Positions 26,183 to 35,186 of a stretch of DNA of 64,000 bases are shown here, piece by piece; the first letter of the stretch is position 1; each line of letters begins with the position of its first letter. The translations under genes were made by a program, and so were the position numbers. This DNA is from Bacteroidota bacterium (GTDB taxonomy: Bacteria > Bacteroidota > Bacteroidia > Cytophagales > Cyclobacteriaceae): the NCBI GenBank assembly GCA_023393375.1, contig JAEWLI010000117.1, positions 1 to 64,000 on the forward strand. Direction: 5' to 3'. The notes under the pieces were generated by a model. The model saw only the letters and a list, made by a program, of their open reading frames with translations, was not told where the DNA came from and did not search any database.

Positions 26183-26661
26183 AAAATTAAATGCTTTGAG
26201 ATGACATTCTTGACTATGTTTTCTCAGTCCCTTCTCTAGGCAATAAGCAACCAAGTTCCATCAAATATTGAGTATTTTTTTCATATATGATGCAGCTGCA
26301 GTTACTAAAAATCCCAGAACTAGCTTTTTTACTGGTTTTAATGTCAGGATCTGATATATGACTGCACTAAATAAAATGAATTTTACAAGACCTGGTAATT
26401 TCATAATGATTATTATTTTTTCGGTTTTTATTGATTGTTCCGCTTTTTGCGGAATGGTAACCTTGCAGGTACTGATATATCCATGTTCATGCTCGGTTTT
26501 TCATTTATCAATTATTAAAGAATTAATATTTAATAGTCAAATTTAAACTCCTTTACATAGAAAAAAGTTTTTATTCAACATCTATAAAAAGGATCATTGT
26601 TTTGGCAAGTATTTTGATTTAGGATAATAAAATGATTATGTGTACTTGGAAATATTTTATC
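26183..26661. other. intergenic region with one hairpin, no gene supported
   Basis: About 480 AT-rich bases between divergent genes. A 62-residue frame on the plus strand (26358-26546) has no family and poor composition, so I do not call it. The perfect hairpin TTCCGC-TTTTT-GCGGAA at 26438-26454 is the only clear structure. Confidence 0.5.
26438..26454. repeat. hairpin TTCCGC-TTTTT-GCGGAA
   Basis: A perfect six-base stem with a five-base loop. Read on the minus strand it is TTCCGCAAAAAGCGGAACA, close to TCCGCGAAAAGCGGATCA at 2324-2341. The two may belong to one dispersed repeat family. Confidence 0.5.
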
Positions 26662-27255
26662 ATGAAAAAAATTTTAGTTTTATTTTTATTATTTATTGGT
26701 GTTAGCCAGATAATGGCGCAGGTAGAACTCCGCCCCAGGATTGGTGGCAGCTATTCCAGGTTAAGTGAAGATCCGGGCAGTTTTCAACAATCAGGCAGAC
26801 CTGGTTTTCAAGCTGGCGCAGATCTCATGATTGGTAACAGGTTTTTTATTATGCCTGGTATAGAATATCAGAAATTTAGCTATGAACTTCGGCAACGTGG
26901 CACCCCCCCACCTGATGAAGACATCTCGGTAATTCATGGATTGCGAATCCCTGTTTATATGGGGGCCAGATTATTATATCCAAGTTACAAAAGCTTGCTT
27001 AATATCAATCTTTACACAGGTCCATCTTTATCTTTCATTACTAAAGCAGATATAAAAGGTGACAATATTTTTGTGGATAAAGATGATTTTAATGATCGCA
27101 TTTGGGGATGGAATGTGGGTGCAATGGTAGATATTCTCGTATTTTATGTCCAGGCTGGATATGAATTTGGATTATCACCTGTCTATAAAGTGGATAATTC
27201 TGAAGCTACCAACAGGATGTTTTATGTTAATTTTGGTATCAGAGCACGTTTTTGA
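26662..27255 (+). CDS. outer membrane beta-barrel protein, PorT-like fold
   Basis: About 197 residues from the ATG at 26662, which gives the signal peptide MKKILVLFLLFIGVSQIMA-Q. The earlier frame start at 26632 adds ten residues that weaken the signal. The mature chain alternates polar and aromatic residues in eight or so strands and ends NFGIRARF with a terminal Phe, the BAM recognition signal. It fits the common Bacteroidota barrel family (outer membrane protein beta-barrel domain) that also contains PorT. GLRIPVYMGARLLY and NLYTGPSLSF are typical strands. Function is unknown. A 478-base spacer with a distant terminator follows. Confidence 0.75.
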   Translation: MKKILVLFLLFIGVSQIMAQVELRPRIGGSYSRLSEDPGSFQQSGRPGFQAGADLMIGNRFFIMPGIEYQKFSYELRQRGTPPPDEDISVIHGLRIPVYMGARLLYPSYKSLLNINLYTGPSLSFITKADIKGDNIFVDKDDFNDRIWGWNVGAMVDILVFYVQAGYEFGLSPVYKVDNSEATNRMFYVNFGIRARF

Positions 27256-27733
27256 TTAAAAAATAAGTGCCAAATTTTACGACAAATAGTACTTATGTTA
27301 AAACTGTTAAAAAAAAAGATATAGCAGAGCTGTTATTTCAATCTGATTTTTCTTAATAAAATTGCATATTTTCAATTCTATATTATTATTGATTTGTTAA
27401 ATTTACCCTGTCTATTATTGATAAATCGGGCATTTCTGTGATTATGGATACCCCACATCTGGCCAAAAGGAGTTAAAACCAATAGGATATAATGAAGAAG
27501 TAATATTAGGGGGGCCGTAAAAACAAAAAAACCTTTTTGCATTTACAAAAAGGTTTTCTTCAATGTTAAACAGGTGTATGAATAAAATTTGTGTTATGTA
27601 CTGATATATACAATACATCGAAAGAAAGTAACCATGTGAATGAAAATTTTTTTTATTTTTTATTTTTTGGGATGAAGGTCTATTGATTACCCTTGATAAT
27701 TCCTTTAATTTAGCCCTGTAAAAAGTATTTAGG
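27256..27733. other. intergenic region with a distal terminator
   Basis: About 478 bases with no convincing gene. The hairpin at 27528-27557 would end a transcript running from the barrel gene, giving a 270-base 3' tail, or a small RNA starting within the gap. Very short frames exist (for example 10 codons from ATG 27445) but cannot be supported. Confidence 0.45.
27528..27557 (+). terminator. terminator-like hairpin
   Basis: AAAACCTTTTTG pairs perfectly with CAAAAAGGTTTT around CATTTA. The stem is AT-heavy and ends in TTTT, so it can act in either direction. Confidence 0.7.
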
Positions 27734-28237
27734 ATGATAAAAGTATTATTTGTTTGTTTGGGAAATATATGTCGGTCACCCTTGGCTGAGGTAGTTTTTA
27801 ATAAAATAGTGAAAGAGCGTGGCTATGAAAATCAATTATCAAGCGATTCAGCTGGCACCTCCAATTATCATATTGATGAATGTCCTGATGCAAGGACTTA
27901 TGAAGTGGCAGAAAAAAATGGATTACAGCTTGATCACCTTGGAAGACAGATCAGAAAGTCTGATTTTCAAGAGTTTGATTATATCCTGGCAATGGACAAC
28001 GCAAATTATGCAGATATCATGGCTTTTCGTAAAAAACATTTTACAGAACCCCGCGAGATGCCCGAAATTTATAAAATGAGGAAATTTGAAGGTTTACAAG
28101 AAATAGCCGATGTTCCTGACCCGTATTTTGGGGGAAGCAAGGGGTTTGATCAGGTTTATGATATCCTTTACAACTCCATTAATGGCTTTCTTGATTTCCT
28201 GGAAGAAAAACATGATTTGAAGCGTAATAAAAGTTAA
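27734..28237 (+). CDS. low-molecular-weight protein tyrosine phosphatase
   Basis: A 167-residue cytosolic phosphatase. The P-loop CLGNICRSPLAEVVF has the Cys-x5-Arg-Ser signature with the nucleophile near residue 9. The general acid is in DVPDPYFGGSKGFDQVYD. The DYILAMDNANYADIM block is also standard. In bacteria these enzymes often counter tyrosine kinases of capsule export, but no such kinase is in the window. It ends 5 bases from the convergent aspartokinase gene. Confidence 0.93.
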   Translation: MIKVLFVCLGNICRSPLAEVVFNKIVKERGYENQLSSDSAGTSNYHIDECPDARTYEVAEKNGLQLDHLGRQIRKSDFQEFDYILAMDNANYADIMAFRKKHFTEPREMPEIYKMRKFEGLQEIADVPDPYFGGSKGFDQVYDILYNSINGFLDFLEEKHDLKRNKS

Positions 28238-28242
28238 AGTTT

Positions 28243-29514
28243 TTATCCCTCAACCACTATCTGAAAGGTGTTTCGGGTGCGCTGTTCCAATAATATATTT
28301 TTTCCTTCGCTCAATCCGTCTATTGACTGTTGATCATAATTTTTTACTGTGATCAACGTGAGGCTTTGGTTGTACCGGATATCAAATACATGTTGTAAGG
28401 CTTTGACCAGCTCTGCTATTTTTTTTTCATGAAAATCGATACAAATAGAGAAGGATACAGCAGAATTCTGCATAAGGTTAATCCTAATATTCAGGCGGTC
28501 CAGAGCGTGAAATATGACACTAAGATTTTTCTCATCAATAAATGTGAGGTCTCGTACGTGAAATGATAATAGGTATTGATTGAATTTAAAGACAATGGTG
28601 GGTGGCAGTTGTCTATGCTCCATTTGATGAATAATAGTGCCTTCATCTTCAGGATTTTCAAAAGATTTTACCCATAGTGGGATATTTTTATTTGCCAAAG
28701 GCTTTATGGTTTTCGGATGGATCACCTGGGCACCATAATAGGTCATCTCAGCAGCTTCATTGTATGACAATTCATCAAATTTAATTGTGGCAGCAATGAG
28801 TTTTGGATCAGCATTAAGAATACCGGGCACATCCTTCCAAATGGTAACAGCTTCTGCATCGAGGCAGGTTGCAAATATGGCTGCTGTGAAGTCTGAACCC
28901 TCCCTACCCAATGTGGTGGTCATATTGGTGAGCGAACTTCCAATAAATCCCTGTGTGAGCACAATGTGTTTTTCCAACATTGGGGAAACATTTTCTTTGA
29001 TGAGGTTAGCAGTCACTGCCCAATCCACTTTGCCTTCTCTAAAAGCTTCATCTGTCTTGATTACTTCCCGGGCGTCGAGCCATTTGGATTTTAGGCCACT
29101 TTTGATTAAGTAATGGTTGACAATTAGGGATGATAATATTTCACCATGGCTAACTATCTGGTCATAATACATGCCATAATCGAGACGAAGATTTTCATTC
29201 TTAAATAAATCCTGTAACTGATCAAATGATTGTTGCAGATCTGCATACACCCGATGAGTATCCTGAGTGAACAATTCACCCACAATTTGTAAATGAAAGT
29301 CTTGAAGGTTTTGATATTGCTGAGAATAATCCTGATTATTAAAAGCAAGATAGGTAAGCTCTTCGAGGGCATTTGTATTTTTGCCCATAGCTGAAACAAC
29401 AATCAGCAGGGGTTTTTTGCCATACTTTTTTACAATGCTGGCAAGATTTTTTAAGCCTTCTGCATTTTTAATGGAAGCCCCGCCAAATTTGTATATGTTC
29501 AATCTGTTGATCAT
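28243..29514 (-). CDS. lysC: aspartate kinase
   Basis: First step of lysine, threonine and methionine synthesis: phosphorylation of aspartate. At 423 residues it is a monofunctional enzyme. It opens NIYKFGGASIKNAEGL, where the usual KFGGTS threonine is alanine, a variant I associate with this Bacteroidota type. LIVVSAMGKNTNALE, TTLGREGSDFTAAIFA and EAVTIWKDVPGILNADPK follow. The C-terminal ACT region (about residues 300-423) looks shorter than the two full domains of LysC, so feedback control may differ. The symbol is approximate. Transcribed alone. Confidence 0.9.
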   Translation of the reverse strand: MINRLNIYKFGGASIKNAEGLKNLASIVKKYGKKPLLIVVSAMGKNTNALEELTYLAFNNQDYSQQYQNLQDFHLQIVGELFTQDTHRVYADLQQSFDQLQDLFKNENLRLDYGMYYDQIVSHGEILSSLIVNHYLIKSGLKSKWLDAREVIKTDEAFREGKVDWAVTANLIKENVSPMLEKHIVLTQGFIGSSLTNMTTTLGREGSDFTAAIFATCLDAEAVTIWKDVPGILNADPKLIAATIKFDELSYNEAAEMTYYGAQVIHPKTIKPLANKNIPLWVKSFENPEDEGTIIHQMEHRQLPPTIVFKFNQYLLSFHVRDLTFIDEKNLSVIFHALDRLNIRINLMQNSAVSFSICIDFHEKKIAELVKALQHVFDIRYNQSLTLITVKNYDQQSIDGLSEGKNILLEQRTRNTFQIVVEG

Positions 29515-29627
29515 AATATTTAGATTTTCCTGTCTCTTAGATTTGGAAAATCTTAGTGATTAGTAATTTGATGTGGCCCATAAATAGTTTTGAAAAGCTT
29601 ATCAAAAGGGCCACATTATAAAAATCA

Positions 29628-30209
29628 TCATTTGGATTTCGCCCTTGGACCTTTTTTACTTGCAGCACCAGAGACTACATTTTTTGCTCCTGTGGATTTT
29701 CCTTTCAAATTTTGATTATCCGCATGCTTTACAGGCTTTTTGGTTTTGCTTTCATTTTTTACTTCCGCTTTCCCACTCTCCTGTTTATCCTCTTCTTTTA
29801 CTTCTTCTTCCTCTTTGGTAAGAAGGTCTGGAAAATTGTTCAGAATGACATAATACCATGATACTATCTTTTTCATGTCTGATAGATAGACTTTTTCTTC
29901 GTCATATTCGGGTTCAATGTGATGAAAGAATGCTTTCAATTCTTCCGGGGAAGAACTGGATTGCACACCAGGATCTTCTTTAAATTCGCTATAAATTTTT
30001 CGAAAAATCTGTTTTAACGGAGTAGATCCATCTGTAGTTTTCGTATATAGTGAAATCTCTTCCAATACAGAGATCCTATTGCTGGTACTCACCGCAAACC
30101 TGCTTTTTTTATCATCAATTGATTCTACAATTACTCCTGTACGGGTGGGTTTTAAGATTTTATATAAACCACCTTTTCCTGAAATAACAGCAATGTCTTT
30201 TAACTCCAT
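29628..30209 (-). CDS. DUF5606 family protein with basic tail
   Basis: A 193-residue cytosolic protein. Residues 1-46 match the DUF5606 pattern (LKDIAVISGKGGLYKIL, then VIVESIDDKKSRFAVS), a short domain I know mainly from Bacteroidota. Residues 60-130 form a helical companion domain, and the last 55 residues are a disordered tail rich in Lys, Glu and then basic residues (AGAKNVVSGAASKKGPRAKS). The tail could bind nucleic acid. Function unknown. It lies 95 bases downstream of engB on the same strand. Confidence 0.8.
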   Translation of the reverse strand: MELKDIAVISGKGGLYKILKPTRTGVIVESIDDKKSRFAVSTSNRISVLEEISLYTKTTDGSTPLKQIFRKIYSEFKEDPGVQSSSSPEELKAFFHHIEPEYDEEKVYLSDMKKIVSWYYVILNNFPDLLTKEEEEVKEEDKQESGKAEVKNESKTKKPVKHADNQNLKGKSTGAKNVVSGAASKKGPRAKSK

Positions 30210-30304
30210 TTTAAATACTTTTATTATTATAAATTTCCTGCAATTTATTTGTTTTCATTTAAAGGAAAAAGTGATGGGAAATATTTATTGATCCCATCTA
30301 AATG

Positions 30305-30907
30305 TTAATCCTTTTTACCTGTGACAATTGATCCAAAATAATCCAACAATTCCTGTTTACCTGAGCCATCTACAGCTGATGAGAGAAAAACCTGAGGTAA
30401 AAATTCCCATTCTTTTAATAATTCCCTTTTATATGTTTCAATGTTTCTTATGGTTTGTGATTTTGAATTTTTATCCGCCTTGGTAAAAACAAGGATTATA
30501 GGTATATGATTTTGACCGCACCACCTGATAAATTCCATATCAATTTTTTGTGGTTCCAGCCGGGAATCAAGTAATACTCCTACACCTACCAGATTTTCCC
30601 TATTTAGCAAGTAACCCCGAACCATTTTTTCTAAAATGGCTTTTTGTGTTTTACTCAATTTTGCCCAACCATACCCCGGCAAATCCACCCAGTAATAAAG
30701 GTCATTGATCAGAAAATGATTGATCAATCTGGTTTTACCCGGAGTAGATGAAGTCTTAGCTAGCGACTTTTTGCCCGCCAGCATATTGATGAGAGAAGAC
30801 TTGCCAACATTTGAGCGGCCGATAAAAGCAATCTCAGGTCTGCCATCCATAGGGCATTTTTTATACTCCTGGTTACTGCAAATAAAGACAGCTGTTTTTA
30901 TATCCAT
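30305..30907 (-). CDS. engB: ribosome biogenesis GTPase YsxC/EngB
   Basis: A 200-residue GTPase of the TrmE-Era-EngA-EngB-Septin group needed for assembling the 50S subunit. All G motifs are present: G1 FIGRSNVGKSSLINML, G2 STPGKTRLINHF, G3 WVDLPGYGWAKLSK, G4 VFTKADKNS and G5 LSSAVDGSG. It starts 184 bases from the divergent aspS gene. DUF5606 may follow on the same transcript. Confidence 0.95.
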   Translation of the reverse strand: MDIKTAVFICSNQEYKKCPMDGRPEIAFIGRSNVGKSSLINMLAGKKSLAKTSSTPGKTRLINHFLINDLYYWVDLPGYGWAKLSKTQKAILEKMVRGYLLNRENLVGVGVLLDSRLEPQKIDMEFIRWCGQNHIPIILVFTKADKNSKSQTIRNIETYKRELLKEWEFLPQVFLSSAVDGSGKQELLDYFGSIVTGKKD

Positions 30908-31050
30908 TTGATTAACCGACTCTAAAAAATGATAAATTAGATATTTTATAATTCCCTGCTCAAAATTGGTGGTTTTTATTCAATTAAAAAATATTTTTAT
31001 AATTATCAATTCAGATGGTCAACAGCACGACTTTAATTTGAAACTATTGT

Positions 31051-31058
31051 TAAATTTG
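31051..31058 (+). promoter_or_regulatory. -7 promoter box of aspS
   Basis: TAAATTTG fits TAnnTTTG and ends 33 bases before the aspS ATG at 31092. It lies inside the longer open frame, supporting the downstream start. Confidence 0.4.
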
Positions 31059-31091
31059 CTTTTTTATATACTTAAAATTAAAATCAATATT

Positions 31092-32840
31092 ATGTTCAGG
31101 ACAAATACTTGTGGCGAGCTTAGGATAAATGATGTTAATAAAGAAGTGGTCTTGTGTGGATGGGTTCAGCGGGTAAGGGATAAAGGCGGGATGATCTGGA
31201 TTGATTTGCGTGACCGTTACGGCATTACTCAGTTGATTTTTGAAGAAGGAAAAAGTAGTCCTGAGCTATTGGATCTTGCCCGAAAAATGGGCCGTGAATT
31301 TGTAATTAAAGCACAAGGTATTGTGGTAGAAAGGATTTCAAAAAATCCGAAATTGCCCACGGGTGATGTGGAAATAAAAGTAGATAAGCTGGAATTGTTG
31401 AATTCAGCTAAAGTGCCCCCATTTATCATTGAGGATGAAACAGATGGCGGGGAAGACCTGAGGATGAAATACAGGTACCTCGACATTAGAAGAAATCCCA
31501 TCAGAAAAAATCTTGAATTGCGCCACCGCATGTTGCAGGCATCGCGGAAGTATCTTGATTCTCAAGGGTTTATGGAGGTGGAAACACCATTTTTGATCAA
31601 ATCGACTCCCGAGGGGGCAAGAGATTATGTGGTGCCTTCACGGGTTCATGCCGGTGAATTTTATGCATTGCCTCAATCCCCTCAAACCTTTAAGCAATTG
31701 TTGATGGTTTCGGGCATTGATAAATATTTTCAGATTGTAAAATGCTTCAGAGATGAAGACCTTCGTGCTGACCGACAGCCGGAATTTACTCAAATAGATT
31801 GTGAAATGTCGTTCGTGACACAGAATGTTGTTTTAACTACTTTCGAAGGGTTGATCAGGTTTTTATTTAAAGAAGTAAAAAATATAGATCTTGAGTTGCT
31901 GCCCCGCATGGTATATAGCGATGCCATTAAATTGTATGGTTCAGACAAACCTGATATTCGTTTTGATATGCAATTTGTGGAATTAACTACCGAAACGCAA
32001 GGTAAGGGATTTGTGGTTTTTGATAATGCCGCACTGGTTGTAGGAATTTGTGCCAAAGGATGTGCCGGATACACAAGAAAGCAAGTCGACGAGCTGACAG
32101 AATTTGTTAAGAAACCACAGATTGGTGCCAAAGGGATGGTTTATGTACGTTATGGAGAAGATGGCACATTAAAATCATCAGTGGATAAATTTTATTCACA
32201 GGAAGACCTGGCAATATGGGCAAAGAAATTTAATGCCCAACCTGGTGACCTTATATTGATTTTAGCTGGTGATGAGGCGCATACCCGGAATGCATTGTCT
32301 GAATTGCGGTTAAAAATGGGAACAGAGTTAGGTTTGAGGGATAAAAATGTTTTCAAACCACTTTGGGTAGTTGATTTTCCATTATTGGAATGGGATGAAG
32401 AAGCTAAAAGATTTCACGCCATGCACCACCCATTTACTTCTCCAAAATTGGAAGATGTAAAATTGTTGGACAGTAATCCTGGGAGTGTACGTGCCAATGC
32501 TTATGATCTGGTGATAAATGGTGTGGAAATAGGTGGTGGGTCAATCAGGATCCATAGCAAGGAACTTCAACAAAAAATGTTTAAAACACTGGGATTCACC
32601 GATGAAGAAGCAAAATATCAGTTTGGGTTTTTAATGGATGCTTTTGAGTTTGGTGCACCTCCTCATGGTGGTATTGCATTCGGATTTGACAGGTTATGTT
32701 CATTATTTGGTGGAGCAGATTCGATCAGGGACTTTATCGCATTCCCAAAAAACAATGCGGCCCGGGATGTGATGATAGATTCCCCTTCCACAATAAACCC
32801 GGCTCAATTAAAGGAATTAAGTCTGGAAATTAGAAAATAA
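31092..32840 (+). CDS. aspS: aspartyl-tRNA synthetase
   Basis: Charges tRNA-Asp (class II synthetase, cytosolic). I start at ATG 31092 (MFRTNTCGELR), giving 582 residues, the bacterial-type length; the open frame goes back to 30966 but that part is AT-rich and unlike protein. The OB-fold domain holds LCGWVQRVRDKGGMIWIDLR. Motif 2 is FRDEDLRADRQPEFTQID, and the bacterial insertion (GAD) fills about residues 280-420. Motif 3 is GGIAFGFDRLCSLFG. The gene is divergent from engB. Confidence 0.95.
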   Translation: MFRTNTCGELRINDVNKEVVLCGWVQRVRDKGGMIWIDLRDRYGITQLIFEEGKSSPELLDLARKMGREFVIKAQGIVVERISKNPKLPTGDVEIKVDKLELLNSAKVPPFIIEDETDGGEDLRMKYRYLDIRRNPIRKNLELRHRMLQASRKYLDSQGFMEVETPFLIKSTPEGARDYVVPSRVHAGEFYALPQSPQTFKQLLMVSGIDKYFQIVKCFRDEDLRADRQPEFTQIDCEMSFVTQNVVLTTFEGLIRFLFKEVKNIDLELLPRMVYSDAIKLYGSDKPDIRFDMQFVELTTETQGKGFVVFDNAALVVGICAKGCAGYTRKQVDELTEFVKKPQIGAKGMVYVRYGEDGTLKSSVDKFYSQEDLAIWAKKFNAQPGDLILILAGDEAHTRNALSELRLKMGTELGLRDKNVFKPLWVVDFPLLEWDEEAKRFHAMHHPFTSPKLEDVKLLDSNPGSVRANAYDLVINGVEIGGGSIRIHSKELQQKMFKTLGFTDEEAKYQFGFLMDAFEFGAPPHGGIAFGFDRLCSLFGGADSIRDFIAFPKNNAARDVMIDSPSTINPAQLKELSLEIRK

Positions 32841-33072
32841 AGGTTTCTCTTTATGTCTGGGGTAATTGAAGAATTTTGAGAGGTTTTTTCCAGACTTGTT
32901 ATAAATTCTGAGATTTTTTTCATTTGAGTAGTGTTTGATGCATCAGGGATAGGAGTGGAAATCACGTTAAGGGTGGCAAAAGGCGCATGCACGTAATTGG
33001 AACGGATAGCCCGCCCGGATGCCCAAAAAAAAATCTAAAAATACTGGTTTACCACTTTAATTTAAGTAGTGA
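32841..33072. other. intergenic region with a GC-rich patch
   Basis: A short stretch after aspS. A minus-strand frame (32804-32992) runs through it but overlaps aspS and has no family. Around 32985-33025 the bases turn GC-rich (GGATAGCCCGCCCGGATGCC, followed by nine A), unlike the surroundings. Confidence 0.4.
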
Positions 33073-33684
33073 ATGATGGAAAGTGAAAAAGAAAAAATGT
33101 TATCGGGGAAATTGTATAAGGCTTTTGGGGAAGAATTACTTCAAGAGCGACGTTTTGCCCAAGAACAAACCTATATTTTCAATTCATTGCCTCCCGGAAA
33201 AACAGATGAAAGAAATGCCGTGATCAGAGGTCTTTTTGGTGGAATCAAAGGCTCCTTTTTAATTGAACCCCCATTTCGCTGTGATTACGGCTACAATATT
33301 GAAATTGGCGAAAATTTTTACGCTAACTACAACCTTGTGATACTGGATTGTGCAAAAGTAACCATAGGGGATCATGTGCTGATAGGCCCTAATGTCAGTA
33401 TTTATACTGCCGGACATCCTGTGCACCATGAACTTAGAGCCAAGGAATATGAATTTGCTTTCCCAATTAACATCGGCAACCATGTTTGGATTGGTGGAAA
33501 TGTGATCATAAATCCAGGAGTATCCGTTGGCAACCGATCAGTAGTAGGAGCGGGCAGTGTAGTCACCAAAGATATTCCTGCAAACGTAATTGCAGTGGGA
33601 AACCCATGCAGGGTGGTCAGGGAGATCACTGATGCTGATCAAAAGTTCTATTTTAAAAATTTCCAATCACCTCTTGAAGATTAA
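33073..33684 (+). CDS. maa: maltose/galactoside O-acetyltransferase family
   Basis: A 203-residue cytosolic left-handed beta-helix acetyltransferase. MLSGKLYKAFGEELLQER is the Maa-type N-terminal helix region (Mac domain), then hexapeptide turns from about residue 60. The catalytic histidine is in YTAGHPVHHEL. VWIGGNVIINPGVSVGNRSV and GAGSVVTKDIPANVIAVGNP complete the coil. These enzymes move acetyl from acetyl-CoA to sugars such as maltose or glucose. The sugar target is not readable here. Two adjacent ATG codons open the frame; either may be used. Confidence 0.88.
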   Translation: MMESEKEKMLSGKLYKAFGEELLQERRFAQEQTYIFNSLPPGKTDERNAVIRGLFGGIKGSFLIEPPFRCDYGYNIEIGENFYANYNLVILDCAKVTIGDHVLIGPNVSIYTAGHPVHHELRAKEYEFAFPINIGNHVWIGGNVIINPGVSVGNRSVVGAGSVVTKDIPANVIAVGNPCRVVREITDADQKFYFKNFQSPLED

Positions 33685-33798
33685 ATAATAATCAGGAAAA
33701 TCGCTCGGTAGATTTTTTATTTTACGATGGTAATACAACCTCTTTAGGTTCCTGTGTGTCAATAAAAAAAAACACCAACTTTCTATCCAATTACCATT

Positions 33799-35082
33799 AT
33801 GAAAAAACTGATACCTTTCTCATTTGTGTTTGCTTTGTTATTAGTATTTAACAGCTGTTCTGACAAAGTTGAAATAACCCGAAGCTACACCGTATACGAA
33901 CCGGTATTTATGTCGCCGCAGGCATTGAGAGAAGCAGTGATTGTAGCAGACCCTGTGAATATTGAAATTACCGGAAAGATTTATTTATATAAAAATTTTC
34001 TATTGATCAATGAGCCTGGTAAAGGCATACACATTATTAATAATGTAGATCCCTCAAATCCGCAGCCTCTAAAGTTCATTAATATACCAGGAAATTTTGA
34101 TATGGCAGTTAAGGGAGATATGTTGTATGCTGACAGTTATGTAGACCTGGTAGTTTTTGATATTTCTGATATTAATAAAATTGAAGAAACAGAGCGGTTG
34201 GAAGAAATATTCCTGGGCACTAATCAGTATTATTATGATTTGGAGAAAGGGGTTATTGTGGCCTGGGAAGAAGTGGAAAAAATAGTGGTTTCAGAAGATG
34301 ATTACGGTTATTACCCGGCATATTTCTGGTATGATAATGGCCTTTCGGGGGATTTTATGGCTTTCAGCGAAATGGCATCTGCTGATAGGGCTGCTTTTGT
34401 GGCCCCTTCTTCTACCGGTGTGGGAGGTTCAATGGCCAGATTTACCATAGTAAATAATCATTTATACAGTATAGATAATTCAAATCTATACACTTTTAAT
34501 ATTTCTGACCTTCGGAATCCACAAAAAATCAGTTCAAAAAATATTGGTTGGGGTATTGAAACCATATTTCCATACAAAGAGAATCTTTTTCTGGGATCCC
34601 AAACCGGTATGCACATTTATGGAATATCTGACCCGGACTCACCGGAGTTTGTCTCCATTTTTCAACATGTAAGAAGATGTGATCCTGTAGTCGTTCAAGA
34701 TACCCTTGCTTACGTAACCCTGCGAGGAGGTGATGAATGTGGTGGGTTTACCAATCAACTGGATGTGGTAAATATCAAAGATTTGACAACGCCCTATCTG
34801 ATCAAAACTTACCCGATGCAAGGCCCATATGGTCTAGGAATTGATGGCAATACTTTGTTTGTTTGCGATGGATCAGCAGGATTGAAAGTTTATAATGCCT
34901 CTGATGTGAATAATATTGATAAAAACCACATTAAAACCTATAGTGATATTGATGCTTATGATGTGATCCCTTTTAACAATCTGCTTATCATGATCGGAAA
35001 AGATGGCGTAACACAATTTGATTATTCCAATCCTGAAAATATTATCCAATTGAGCCATATCGATGTGAAAGCAGGTTCATGA
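33799..35082 (+). CDS. LVIVD repeat lipoprotein
   Basis: A 427-residue lipoprotein. The signal peptide ends FALLLVFNSC with the lipid-bearing cysteine at residue 20. The rest is a run of LVIVD-type repeats, each near 40-45 residues with a pattern like GIHIINNVDPSNPQPLKFI, LVVFDISDINKIEET, LYTFNISDLRNPQKI and GMHIYGISDPDSPEFV. These build a beta-propeller at the cell surface. The binding partner is unknown. An unusually acidic, Tyr-rich insert (about residues 150-185) interrupts the repeats. A terminator at 35129 follows. Confidence 0.85.
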   Translation: MKKLIPFSFVFALLLVFNSCSDKVEITRSYTVYEPVFMSPQALREAVIVADPVNIEITGKIYLYKNFLLINEPGKGIHIINNVDPSNPQPLKFINIPGNFDMAVKGDMLYADSYVDLVVFDISDINKIEETERLEEIFLGTNQYYYDLEKGVIVAWEEVEKIVVSEDDYGYYPAYFWYDNGLSGDFMAFSEMASADRAAFVAPSSTGVGGSMARFTIVNNHLYSIDNSNLYTFNISDLRNPQKISSKNIGWGIETIFPYKENLFLGSQTGMHIYGISDPDSPEFVSIFQHVRRCDPVVVQDTLAYVTLRGGDECGGFTNQLDVVNIKDLTTPYLIKTYPMQGPYGLGIDGNTLFVCDGSAGLKVYNASDVNNIDKNHIKTYSDIDAYDVIPFNNLLIMIGKDGVTQFDYSNPENIIQLSHIDVKAGS

Positions 35083-35128
35083 AATTACCCAACATAGCTC
35101 CACTGTTAAGATGAACAGGTTAATAGAT

Positions 35129-35170
35129 GAAACTGGGATAGCCAATGGTATTCCAGTTTCCTTTTTTTTT
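35129..35170 (+). terminator. terminator after the LVIVD lipoprotein gene
   Basis: GAAACTGGGA pairs with TTCCAGTTTC (one G-T pair) around a 12-base loop, followed by a run of nine T. It ends 17 bases before the next gene start. Confidence 0.88.
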
Positions 35171-35186
35171 ATAAAAATCAAATACA

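Noticed and set aside
26358..26546. 62-codon plus-strand frame
   Set aside because: No family, low-complexity hydrophobic composition, and it contains the hairpin element; no ribosome site.
30966..31091. N-terminal extension of AspRS
   Set aside because: The extra 42 residues are hydrophobic and AT-driven, contain the promoter box, and precede the normal OB-fold start.
32804..32992. 62-codon minus-strand frame after aspS
   Set aside because: It starts in spacer and overlaps the aspS 3' end. The residues look plausible, but no family or start signal supports it.
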